Source of the DNA: Choristoneura fumiferana
Lineage: Eukaryota; Arthropoda; Insecta; Lepidoptera; Tortricidae
Direction of reading: 5' to 3'
Length of the DNA: 64,000 nucleotides
Assembly: GCF_025370935.1 (NCBI RefSeq)
Contig: NC_133493.1
Location: forward strand, 5,257,069-5,321,068
In this document: positions 23,698 through 33,719 of the stretch, in pieces
Layout: every line of letters starts with the position of its first letter
How positions within the stretch are numbered: position 1 is the stretch's first letter
Notes under the pieces: generated by a model
What the model was told of the DNA's origin: nothing
What the model saw: only the letters and a program-made list of their open reading frames with translations
Database searches by the model: none
Made by a program: the position numbers and the translations under genes

Positions 23698-24171
23698 TCA
23701 CGACGTGCATCTAGATGGCCATGCCGAAACGTGAAAAAAAGTGTCATTGACGTGACTCAATTATATTCGACTCCGTGGCTAATCGAAAAATTAAAAAAAA
23801 AAACTTTCCACCCTAGAGATGAAAACGCAATTTTCCACCCGGCTATCTACCCATGAAAATTAAACTTTCCGAACAAGAGAGATGAAAATTTGATTTACAT
23901 CTTTAGGGATGTAAGTAAATTTAAAAATCGAATGGTGCTCCTTTGTATTCACGAACTGGTAAACAAGGAGATTGTAATGCGTAATACTTACCTCCAAACC
24001 TCCATGCTGGCCAGTGCTGGCTGAATATGCCAAAGCCAAAAAGCGCGAGACCATTAAAAAAAACAAAAGACGGTTTGGTGCGATAAATTTTCTTCCGCTT
24101 TGTTACAAATTGCGTATACATTTATAACGGTTTTTATTTATTTCCTCGCATTTGTGATGAAAAGTAGTGTT

Positions 24172-24284
24172 CAACTCGAGTGTAAATGATCAATTACACT
24201 CGCGAACTATAAGCACCCTCGCTCGCTTTGCTCGCTCGTGCGCCTAAATATCTTGGCTGTAATTGATCACTTACAACCCTTGTT
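24172..24284. repeat. Short palindromic repeat
   Basis: GTGTAAATGATCAATTAC is mirrored by GTAATTGATCACTTACAAC around CGCTCGCTTTGCTCGCTCG. Confidence 0.5.
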
Positions 24285-24297
24285 TATCAATTAACTT

Positions 24298-24520
24298 TTA
24301 AAACCCGACCCAAAAAAAGAGAGGTGTTATAAGTTTGACCGCTGTGTGTGTCTGTGTGTCGGTCTATGGCACCGTAGCTCTTAAACGGGTAAACCAATTT
24401 GAATGCGGTTTTTTTTATTTGAAATAAGGTTTTCTAGCGATGGTTCTTAGACATGTTTCATCAAAATCGGTTAAGCCGTTTTTGAAATATTGAACTTTAA
24501 AGTGACAAAGTCGGGGGTTT
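24298..24520 (+). repeat. Family-A repeat, short complete form
   Basis: Inverted ends AAAACCCGAC and GTCGGGGGTTTT. Body has GGTGTTATAAGTTTGACC and TCTAGCGATGGTTCTTAGAC. Confidence 0.65.
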
Positions 24521-24603
24521 TCTCTCTTTTTGTTGGTTAGGTTGGATTAGGTTATTGTAATTGGAATGGGATTAATGGTTGAATAAATAAATAAATTGTG
24601 AAA

Positions 24604-24668
24604 AAGCCGTGGTGGCCGAGTGGTTTGACCTATGGCCTCTCAAGCTGAGGGTCGTGGTTCAAATCCGG
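24604..24668 (+). repeat. Head of a family-1 SINE only
   Basis: AGCCGTGGTGGCCGAGTGG (A box) and GTGGTTCAAATCC (B box) are present. It stops where the element at 24669-25272 begins. Not a functional tRNA: no anticodon arm. Confidence 0.7.
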
Positions 24669-25272
24669 GCTATCGTTTTTTGTCTCACTAGATGGCGCAC
24701 TGTTGCGTGAGGTTTATAAATGGTTTCAAGTGAAAACAAAGTTTAGATTAAAATCATATTTAATACACCTTAAAACCGTACCATAAAAATATCGAGCATG
24801 CCACAGTGTTGCATAGTCCCCGTTTTGTTCGGAAAAAAGGGAGGACAAAGGTTTCCGAAAGACAAAACTGTCTCAAAACACAGACATTCATTGCCCCGGA
24901 ACGCATATTTGCCATAATTAATTTCAGATATTGCAAAATATTCTTTTTTTTTTTTATTCGACTGGATGGCAAACGAGCAGTGGGTCTCCTGATGGTAAGA
25001 GATCACCACCGCCCATAAATATCTGCATCACCAGGGGTATTGCAGATGCGTTGCCAACCTAGAGGCCTAAGATGGGATACCTCAAGTGCCAGTAATTTCA
25101 CCGGCTGTCTTACTCTCCACGCCGAAACACAACAGTGCAAGCACTGCTGCTTCACGGCAATTCACAAAATTATTCTAATTATAAATAAACCCAAAAACTA
25201 TGAGATTTGACATTTCGGAGACCTCACGCTACACTAGCGCCTCTAGCGGCGAATTCATACGCGATAGCCCTC
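24669..25272. mobile_element. MITE GAGGGCTATCG, copy 2, with nested SINE
   Basis: Inverted relative to copy 1: GCTATCGTTTTTTGTCTCAC on the left and GCGATAGCCCTC on the right. It is interrupted at 24949-25165 by a SINE. The left terminal bases GAG are lost at the junction with the SINE head at 24604-24668. Confidence 0.75.
24949..25165 (-). mobile_element. SINE (family of 46473-46769) nested in a MITE
   Basis: T-run then ATTCGACTGGATGGCAAACG, ending near CTGCTTCACGGCAATTC. It interrupts the element 24669-25272 between halves that are continuous in the copy at 13269-13687. Confidence 0.8.
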
Positions 25273-25406
25273 TTTGTATTATTATAGTATTCAATTTATC
25301 TTACTTACATTTCAACACTTACACTACACGTACATTTGATTTTTGATTTTGGCTGGGGATAAAATATACTTTTAATTATGATATAACCTAACCAAAAAAA
25401 AGTTGG

Positions 25407-26104
25407 AAAACCCCCGACTGTCATTTCAAAGTTAAATATCTCAAGAACGGCTAAACCGATTTTGATGAAACATGTCTAAGAGACATCGCTTCATAATTTA
25501 ATTCTAATAAAAAAATCGGCCAAGAGCGTGTCGGACACGCCCAAGACAGGGTTCCGTAGCCATACAAAAAATCAAGTAATATTTTTACGTGTACGGAATA
25601 TTCCAAGTTTAGGCGCTCGAATTTAATGAAAATTTGCAGTTTAAAGTTGCATATTGCGCAAAAAGATCACTGAATCGAAAAATTGTTAAAGCGTTCCCAA
25701 TGGTTTTAAAATACCTATCTAACGATACCCCACAATATACGGTAAGTCGAGAAAAAAAAATCACCCCCACTTTACGTCTATGGGAGGTACACTCAAAATA
25801 TTTTTTTATTGTTTTTTTAACCACTTTTTCGGCGTGACTGATATGTATATTCATGCCAAATTACAGCTATCTATATAGGACTAACGGTCTCTGAGCATAG
25901 CCGCGGAGAGACAGACAGACGGACAGACATGGCAAAACTATAAGGGTTTCTAGTTGACTACGGAATCCTAAAAACGGCATTCAAATCGGTCTACCCGTTT
26001 AAGAGCTACGGTGCCACAGACAGACACACGCACAGACAAACAGATACACAGACACACATAGCGGTCAAACTTATAACACCCCTCTTTTAGCGTAGGAGGT
26101 TAAA
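25407..26104 (-). repeat. Family-A repeat with a nested family-B repeat
   Basis: Outer pieces 25407-25506 (AAAACCCCCGACTG) and 25977-26104 (ACACCCCTCTTTTAGCGTAG) belong to family A. The middle (25507-25976, from ATCGGCCAAGAGCGTGTCGG to ACTACGGAATCCTAAAAAC) is family B. Confidence 0.65.
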
Positions 26105-26344
26105 AACAATTGGGATAAGAAATAGGTTGAAATGATTAACCCGATTAGCTGCTGAACTATTCCGAATAGGGAGATAGAGGGAGATAAACATAGAATCATG
26201 GATTGATCTTAATAATGGCATCCTCATAATTTTTAGAGTTCCGTACCCAAAGGGTGCCAACGGGACCCTATTACTGAGACTCCGCTGTCTGTATGTCTGT
26301 CTGTCCGTCTGTCACAGGGCTCTATCTCTGAAGCCGTAAAAGTT

Positions 26345-26556
26345 CATCATCATCATCATCATCATCAGCCCGAAGACGTCCACTGCTGGACAAAGACCTT
26401 CCCCTTAGAACGCCACAATGAACGACAACTCGCCACTTGCATCCACCGGTTTCCCGCTACTCTCACGATGTCATCAGTCCACCTAGTGGGAGGCCTGCCA
26501 ACGCTTCGTCTTCCGGTTCGTGGTCGCCACTCGAGGACTTTTCTCCCCCAACGTCT
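26345..26556 (-). mobile_element. LINE C-terminal fragment inserted in a family-B repeat
   Basis: The - strand encodes the frequent LINE C-terminus GRRSVGRPP...W and ends in (GAT)n. It is flanked by TAAAAGTT at 26337-26344 and 26557-26564, a clean 8-bp target duplication. Confidence 0.75.
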
Positions 26557-26594
26557 TAAAAGTTAGACACTTGAAATTTTCACAGATTATGTAT

Positions 26595-26704
26595 GTAAAC
26601 TCTTTATTGCACATAAAAATAAAAATACAAATACACAGAGAGGAGAACAAAGGCGAGCTTATCCCTAAAAAGGGATCTCTTCCAGCTAACTTAGTTACTT
26701 AGGT
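26595..26704 (-). mobile_element. Truncated SINE nested in a family-B repeat
   Basis: On -: GCTGGAAGAGATCCCTTTTT ... GTGCAATAAAGAGTTTACA. It is flanked by ATTATGTAT at 26586-26594 and 26705-26713 (9-bp duplication). Confidence 0.75.
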
Positions 26705-26876
26705 ATTATGTATTACAGTGGCCGCTATAACAACAAATACTAATAAATTTTAAATTTAAAAAACCCCCACACAAAAAAACGCCAGTGAAAATAAAATAAA
26801 AACGCCCGAAAAAAAACGCCGACAAAAAAACGCCGCCAAAAACGAACTAAAAAAAAATAAAAAATAATTATGCACT

Positions 26877-26990
26877 ACCTAGCTGTTGCCCGCGACTTAA
26901 TCTGCGAAGAATTCGTTTATCACTACCCCGCGGGGACTATGCTGATTTCCCGCAAAATTAGCCTAAGTTAATTTAGCATAGGTACCTAGT
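26877..26990 (+). repeat. Retroelement tail CCGCGGGGACTATGC, partial
   Basis: CCTAGCTGTTGCCCGCGACT and ACTACCCCGCGGGGACTATG, then truncation. The same join, a family-A end then this tail, occurs at 50463-50560. Confidence 0.6.
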
Positions 26991-27149
26991 AATATTTTTT
27001 TAATCTAAGCGTCGTCAGTGTCGTGGGACCGCTAAGGTTAATACTTTAAAAAATACAACATAATATAATGTAAGTAGGTACTTTAGTTTTCTGTTAACCT
27101 TAGCGGTCCGTTTATTTTTTTACATATTATATTCGTTTACATACATATA

Positions 27150-27280
27150 TAAAGAAAAGCTGTAATTTCTAGCATTGATAGTCCCTGAGCAAAGCCGCGG
27201 ACGGACAGACAGACAGGCAGACATGGCGAAACTATAAGGGTTCCGCTTTTGCCATTTTGGCTACGGAACCCTAAAAATTA
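27150..27280 (-). repeat. Family-B repeat, truncated
   Basis: GTCCCTGAGCAAAGCCGCGG, GACAGACAGACAGGCAGAC and GGCTACGGAACCCTAAAAA. Confidence 0.6.
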
Positions 27281-27352
27281 CAATTACCGCTATCACAGGT
27301 GCGTTGTCGGCCGTTTGAGAGACTGATAAGCTCATTTTTTTAACGCTACTTA

Positions 27353-27493
27353 GGGGCTGTTTCACCATCCATTGATTAGCGTTAACCGACGGTTAAATGT
27401 GATGCCGTCTCCGTCTATTCGAACAAAACGAATAGAGACGGCATCACACCTAACCGCCAGTTAACACTAATCAATGGATGGTGAAACAGCCCC
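27353..27493. mobile_element. MITE GGGGCTGTTTCACCA, 141 bp, intact palindrome
   Basis: Same length as, and nearly identical to, the copy at 7061-7201, with TTA duplications at 27350-27352 and 27494-27496. Confidence 0.88.
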
Positions 27494-27569
27494 TTAGAAT
27501 ACCAAAAAAAAAATTTGACAAACCAAATCCCAGGATATAACGTTTTAAACTTTCGTGATTCTCACTCAT

Positions 27570-28119
27570 AGTCAATATACCACAAACGGGACTTATCACG
27601 CTATTATTACACAAGTAATATCGCCAGGTAAACAAGTCAGCCATAGCCGAGCATTTATTGGAGTCAGGGCCAAACCACTGGATTGAGCTTCACAATCCCA
27701 AAATTCTGTCCACGGAACGTCATTTTTACTCAAGAATGGTACGTGAAGCAGTTGAAATAAAAAAGAATTTCAACCGGGACGATGGGTATAAGCTTTCATC
27801 TTCGTGGAACCCTGTTATTAATAAGTGTCGGCGTCGGGATGAATGTTCGGAGGGACGATCGGACGTTGTTAGTGTTGTGTGTCGGGGTGATAGGGTGACT
27901 AATAAAAGTGACCAAGTGCGGGTAGTTTGTGATACGAGTGCCGGCACTATTAGTGATCAAGTGCGGGTAGTTCGAAGAACGCGCGCTGTTAGGCAGACTT
28001 GACACTCTTCACTTCAGTCTACTCGTGACCACGGCAACTGTAACGTTGCCGAAACGTCGAGGTAAATATTACTTGTGTAATAATAGCGTGATAAGTCCTG
28101 TTTGTGGTATATTGACTAC
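27570..28119 (+). mobile_element. Penelope-like element fragment with inverted ends
   Basis: Inverted repeats of about 55 bp (27570-27624 and 28065-28119, sharing GGACTTATCACGC and TTACACAAGTAATAT) flank an ORF fragment (about 27636-28002). It encodes FYSRMVREAVEIKK then NFNRDDGYKLSSSW, which I recall as the C-terminal end of Penelope-like proteins. RT and most of the GIY-YIG domain are missing. The TTGCCGAAACGTCGAGGTAA block before the right end also occurs at 13188. Confidence 0.6.
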
Positions 28120-28562
28120 AAATCACAGGATATGATAATGAACTCATCCGTAATGACGCTACAATAATTGGCAGTCATAACATTCAATTATCATGTGTTA
28201 ATAAATGTAAACAATGTTTAAGGTTAAGTACCAACATTTAGAGTATAATTTTGTGATAAGCGCATTTTGACGAAGTAAAGTTACCCAACTCAAGTTTACT
28301 GTAAAAACGGGCCAAGTTGAACACGAATACAGAAAGTTTAATTGTTTTGTTTTTGTTTTTTTGAACCTCTCCCTTGTTTTTGATTCGCCAAACTGTGCCC
28401 CTGTATTTAATTATACATTTAAAAATTATTGAAATTATTTATTACTAGTGTTTACCCTGACCCGGCACACATGTAGGCCACATTTAGCTTGTTTTGAGCT
28501 AATACTACTCACTTTGGATGATCCTTGATGAGTCAGTCACTCATTATATTTATTTTTTGCCA

Positions 28563-29105
28563 TTTTTAGGGTTCCGTACCTCAAAAGGAAAAAAGGGAAC
28601 CCTTATAGGATCACTTTTTGTCCGTCTATCTGTCTGTCAAGACCCTTTTTCTCGGGAACGCGTGGAGGTATCAAACTGAAATTTAAATCAAATACTGAGG
28701 TTTACTGTCCCTTGGAGCTGTGAAAAAATCAAACTTCTAAGCCAACGCAATCAAAAGATGCAGCCGTTTATGCTGCAAGTTTCCGCAAATTTTCGAAACT
28801 CGCAAGGGAATCAAAACCTACAGGGTACTTCCCGTGAAATGAGAATCTTAAAATTTGGTATAAAAGTAGCTGTTATAACACAACCAACTAGAAATATCTG
28901 TAAATAACAAGACCAATATAATCTGACCCCACACTGCGTACATTTTGCTTGAGAGTAGGGCTCTGCACATACTGGATGTTTTAAATCACACGGAAAAAGC
29001 GAGAAATATCTTCAAGACACGATTCCCGTTTACTTACATACCTATAAATGTGTACGGAACCCTCGGTGCGCGAGTCCGACTTGCATTTGAGCGGTTTTTA
29101 CATTT
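28563..29105 (+). repeat. Family-B repeat, near full length
   Basis: TTTTAGGGTTCCGTACCTCA at the start; CGGAACCCTCGGTGCGCGAG near the end. Non-coding; short ORFs over it recur in other copies. Confidence 0.68.
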
Positions 29106-29390
29106 CCAGGGTATTAGTACTGTTCTTAGATAACTAAACAAACAGAATTTTGGTCTTCTTCTAAAGTTGAAATATGAGTCTTTAGAAATGACAAAAAATA
29201 CTGTAGTTAGCGTGTTTAACTTGGCCGATGCACTGCCCTGCCCCTTGATTTTTATCAAACCAAAAACATGCTGTGGTCACGCACTGACTTAGCTACTTTT
29301 TTTTAAATGATATAGTACAAATAAATAATAATATAAAAGACTATAAAAATACTATTATAACGAGATTCCGGAACCCCGGACAATTTTAAG

Positions 29391-29409
29391 ATATATATAT
29401 ATATATATT
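29391..29409. repeat. (AT)n microsatellite
   Basis: About 9 AT units followed by TTAATAATAATAATT. Confidence 0.9.
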
Positions 29410-29783
29410 AATAATAATAATTAAATTCATTTATTCAAGTAACATTACGACTTCGAGAAACAGTTTCTTATAAAGTAACGGAGTAACAGTTTCGTGCCGA
29501 AACGAAAAACAGCTTCTTTAGAAATACTCTTCGACTAGAGAAACGATACCACAGACTATCACATAGATGCGTTGACTTGAGGAAATTTTCTCCAAATAAC
29601 AAATATCTGAAACTCGTTTTACAAGTTTCTTGAAGCAAACAGTTTAAATATCCTACAGAGCTTAACGAAATTTAGCAGAAAAAATGTTTTTTAAGTAACT
29701 GATTTTCGTAACTGTTACTTGTCAAAAAGAAACTGTTACGTTACGTTTCACAAAAAAAACGTAACGACCCAGTTCTAATATAC

Positions 29784-30541
29784 AGGGTGGCCCATTTATA
29801 TCGGTCAGTGTGGGAAAGTCTGAAGCTATACGACATACGAAAATTTATTCTTAGGAACCATGACATCGATTTTAATAACAAGAAAAACTGCATTCATGCA
29901 TTTAAAAAAAAAACTGTACTCAGCTCTGGAATCGAACCCGGTTGTTTTGAAAAAAAAAAAAACTTACACTATTTCTACTTAGATATCGACTGTGTACTTC
30001 TTAAGAAGTAAATGTATCCATGAAACATTATGTCTAAAATGAATAAAATGCATTGTTTTCACATACTTTAATTTATTTTAGTAGGTGTTCGAAGTGTCCA
30101 CCGTTACAATATTCAACAAATTCTGGCATGTAAAATTGTCTCTATGGTTGTTTGTACCTCTTTGCTGGTGTTGAAACTTGTTACATACACCACTTTACCT
30201 ATCATTAAACCTTTCAGGAAGTTTTGTTATCTGCGATAACATTGTCTATTTATGACTGCAATTGCTAACTTCTATTAATCAAACACTAACAATCAATTGA
30301 AAATCCCACTTAAAATAAGTGGTATGTAGATACAGAGACGTAATAAACCACATTTGAAAATGGAACGTCTTGGTGTGACTGGCACATTTACTTCTTAAGA
30401 CGTACACAATCGATATCTAAATAGAAAAAGAGTAAGTTTTTTTTTTTCAAAACAGCCGGGTTCGATTCCCGAGCTGAGTACAGTTTTTTTTAAATGCATG
30501 AATGCAGTTTTTCTTGTTATTAAAATCGATGTCATGGTTCC
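29784..30541. mobile_element. Long-TIR element with tRNA B-box-like arms
   Basis: Arms of about 170 bp (29854-30025 and 30385-30541) are near-perfect inverted repeats, from GGAACCATGACATCGATTTT through the GAATCGAACCCGG block to TATCGACTGTGTAC. The left side extends to ACAGGGTGGCCCATTTATAT at 29784; the right side is cut by a LINE fragment. No transposase. The short ORF at 29787-30011 is arm sequence. Confidence 0.72.
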
Positions 30542-30544
30542 GAT

Positions 30545-30625
30545 GTTAAGACCGGTCTGAGTGGAAAGCCTTGGGGAGGCCTTTGTCCAGCAGTGGACGT
30601 CTTTCGGCTGACATGATAATGATGA
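30545..30625 (+). repeat. LINE C-terminal fragment cutting a TIR element
   Basis: GGAGGCCTTTGTCCAGCAGT then a GATAATGATGATGAC tail. It starts exactly where the right arm of the 29784-30541 element ends. Confidence 0.55.
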
Positions 30626-31774
30626 TGACTTAAGACATGACTACTTAAAAATTATCTAGAAATGTGATGTCGTTTATCACAGAGTTCCTATGGTCACCCG
30701 CTAGTTTTATCATCAGATCAACTCCATGTTATAATAATATTGCATTGTCATCGGATTTATACATGCGTGTAAAATTTCAGCTCAATAGGTTGAAGATATC
30801 CACTTCAAATTTGAGTTGAAAGATTCCACCCGAGCAAACAGTCCAAGTCATTACTTACATAGTAGCAAAGTCATTATTTACGACGCTCTTTATTGGGGGA
30901 TTTTTATTAAATTAGTAGACAGCTATTGAAGCTCAAAAATAAATAAAGTAGCTGACTTACAATATTAGTCGCCAAATCATCAATTTTGAAGATAATATAT
31001 TTATCGGTAGCCGAGTTAAATTATTTTTTGTTTGTAAATTGACGCTCGATCGTGCATAATTTTAATAGAAGCTGTTCTATTAACCCGTTGCTTACATACA
31101 AAAACAGATGTTCCGTTGCGGATGCTAAATAAAACTTTAGTCGCTGCACTTATTATTTCCCATATTTTTTTTACTGTCGGGTTCGATTCTCGGACAGACA
31201 GAGGATTACTAGAAAGAAATTAAATGCAGCTCAAATTGTTTTTTTAACTCAAAATGAAGTCTACTTTCAGCAAAATTGTCTATCTCCAATATTTAAGATA
31301 CCTACTTCACGCCCTTCAAGTGGCATAGCCGTGGGACATCACGTATATTTGTTTATTTTTAAACCATACTTATACCGTTTGTGCCTAAATAAACATTAAA
31401 ACATTATAAATGCTTTGTTGCTAAATATTATTAAGCGAGCTATGGAGAGAGCTATGCTTGGAGTTTCTTTGCGCGATAGAATCCGGAATACGAAAATTCG
31501 AAAGTCGTTGTTAATTGTAGGTTGTTAATTTAACTCGGCTTCATCTTAGTGTTAATATGCATGTCTTCACTAAAATGTTAATATCATTAGCATTAGAACA
31601 ACTCAGACTTCGTAAATAATTAAGTAATGTGATTTGAGCGCGGCGCGCCAACAAACTGGTCACTCCAGTTTGGCGCATTTATTGTATTGTGTAAATTGTA
31701 ATTGTTTATATATGAATAAATGATTTCTATTATATTCTATTCTATTCACACCTTGCTCGAAAAACAGATAACCC

Positions 31775-31975
31775 GTTGGGGAAGAAAAGTCCTCGAGTGG
31801 CGACCACGAACCGGAAGACGAAGCGTTGGCAGGCCTCCCACCAGGTGCACTGACATCGTGAGAGTTGCCGGAAACCGGTGGATGTAAGTGGCGAGTTCTC
31901 GTTCATTGTGGCGATCTAAGGGGGAGGTCTTTGTTCAGCAGTGGACGTCTTCCGGCTGATGATGATGATGATGAC
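31775..31975 (+). repeat. LINE C-terminal fragment
   Basis: Encodes KVLEWRPRTGRRSVGRPPTR, then CTGATGATGATGATGATGAC as tail. Same family as 26345-26556 and 39085-39205. Confidence 0.65.
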
Positions 31976-32275
31976 AATGATTATTAAGGGTATACCTCAC
32001 TCTTCGTTTCATCCTTCGATTATATTTAACCAATCGTAGATAGTAAAAAAAAATACCAGCTCTCGCGCAAAGATCAAAGTTCAAAATTTTAAATTTTCAG
32101 TCAATGAAAATGTAATAGTAGTCATTGATGTGACTGATTCTAGTTACATAAAAATTATTGAGTGTAGTATTTTTCTCACATCGCATTGATATGATAACTG
32201 GTCGGATATGATGACGGTGGAAGCATTCTACACTTCCACTAAACGTAGATATAGTTAGAGTTTAGTTTTGTAACT

Positions 32276-32527
32276 AAGGGACCCCATATATCCCTGTATT
32301 ATTATTGTTATTATTTTGTATTTTTTTCTTTAATTTGTATACTGTAGTTTTTAAGTATTTTAATTGTTATTATTTTATTTTGAAAACATGTATGTCTGCC
32401 TAGTTTCTTGCAGCGCATTCTTCTTGGCAATGATGGTCTTTCCGAATGCGCTGGTAGTTTAAAAAATGACGTGTAAAAGTGCCCATTGCGGCTTATTCAC
32501 TGAATAAATGATTTGATTTTGTTTTTT
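32276..32527 (+). repeat. LINE 3' UTR and tail
   Basis: TTTCTTGCAGCGCATTCTTC, GGCTTATTCACTGAATAAAT and a GATTTGATTTTG tail mark a 5'-truncated LINE 3' end. No coding sequence remains. Confidence 0.5.
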
Positions 32528-33307
32528 TTTTAACCCTTTAGTGGGTAACGGCAAGATATTTGCCGTCATACCACTCAGGGACATATTGTTTTTCTCAATG
32601 AACGTATTGTTAGTTAATATAAATTTTATTTCGCATAAGAGAATATACTCGTACTAATCTACAAATAAAAAGAAAGCCGTTAAAAGTTATTCCATCCTCT
32701 GTTAAATGATGATTCTTAGGCCTAAACATAGATTTTTAACTATTGCCTACATTTGAACAAATATGTTTGTAAATCAAATTTACTTTGCTGGATTTATCTA
32801 GTTTCAGAGACAAGTTTGGCTATATAAAGTTAAAAGAAAAAAAACTGTAATTGATAATTTAAAAAAATGAAGACGGCAATTTATTTGCCACCATCCGTTA
32901 AGTGTCTGGTGTTTATTAAAGGAAAGGGTAGGTTTGGCTACTATTATTGTTATTGATTTTATATCAATCTTAGGTTAAGTTAAATAGCTAGCAACCTTAA
33001 GTTAAGTTAAATAAAGATTTTAATTATTTCTTATCATTCTATTGGTTTTTAATTTATTCATTTTCGATACTTCATGCCACCCGAAGTTCCCCCAGCAAAC
33101 TGACGGGACGTCTTGTCACTTACTACCCTTGGCTGATAGTGGCAAACATATTGCTGTCTTATAATTCGGAAACCCCGAAATAATATAATTATTTCGCTTT
33201 CTCAAAAATCATAAAAAAATAATCCGTGCTGTGCGTATCGTTAAAGTTCTCGATTCATTGCTATAAAAAATAATGGTCAAAGGGCTAAAGGGCTAATGAA
33301 CACTCAT

Positions 33308-33622
33308 TAAGCACGTGTAACAGCGAGCAGTGAAAAGCGAGTGTTCGAGCATGATGGGCGATTACTCGCTCGAGCCGGGCGGCCGGCAAGCTAACAGTGC
33401 TTAGCGAGTATCGCTGAGCTAGTTTTATAGCCCAGCGAGTTTTATAGCACTTGTCGCTGCGACAAAAGATGTAAGAGCGAGTTCTCGCCGGCAGTGTGAA
33501 CCGCCAGCGATCAACTATTAATATATATGTCTCTTTTACTCACACAGGATCTTATATCTTTTGTTCGTTTCTTGGGCGAGAAAATAGTCGATAGCCAATC
33601 GTTTCCTCGCCGGCGGTGAGAC
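33308..33622. repeat. GCGAG-rich element abutting the UGT copy B promoter
   Basis: Many GCGAG/CTCGC motifs, with GAGTTCTCGCCGGCAGTGTG in the middle and CCTCGCCGGCGGTGAGAC at the right end, look like a degenerate MITE. It stops under 10 bp from the GATA site of UGT copy B. Confidence 0.45.
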
Positions 33623-33628
33623 AACTGC

Positions 33629-33687
33629 CTTATCTACAATTTTATAAGAGTTTATTACCATGACCTTGTGCGTTTCATATATATAAT
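33629..33687 (+). promoter_or_regulatory. UGT copy B core promoter: GATA site and TATA-like box
   Basis: CTTATCT (a GATA site on the - strand, 33629-33635) lies about 40 bp before TATATATAAT (33678-33687), which is 32 nt before the ATG. The layout is like that of copy A. A repetitive GCGAG-rich element ends about 10 bp upstream of the GATA site. Confidence 0.4.
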
Positions 33688-33719
33688 GACAGCGACAAGG
33701 AAGACGCGAGTCGTTCATC

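Larger units (their letters stand above)
26231..26765 (+). repeat. Family-B repeat carrying two nested insertions
   Basis: Starts TTTTAGAGTTCCGTACCCAA; pieces 26231-26344, 26557-26594 and 26705-26765 join across two insertions, each with a target duplication (see 26345-26556 and 26595-26704). Confidence 0.7.
30626..33307. other. Gene-free region between repeats
   Basis: Apart from LINE pieces at 31775-31975 and 32276-32527 I see no coding potential. The AT-rich text includes short repeated TTAAGTTAAATA near 32970-33010. Confidence 0.5.

Noticed and set aside
24604..24668. tRNA gene
   Set aside because: It matches the head of several full SINE copies and lacks an anticodon arm.
27658..28002. 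114-codon ORF as a small host gene
   Set aside because: Its N-terminal half matches a Penelope-like C-terminus and it lies inside inverted repeats, so it is a mobile-element remnant.
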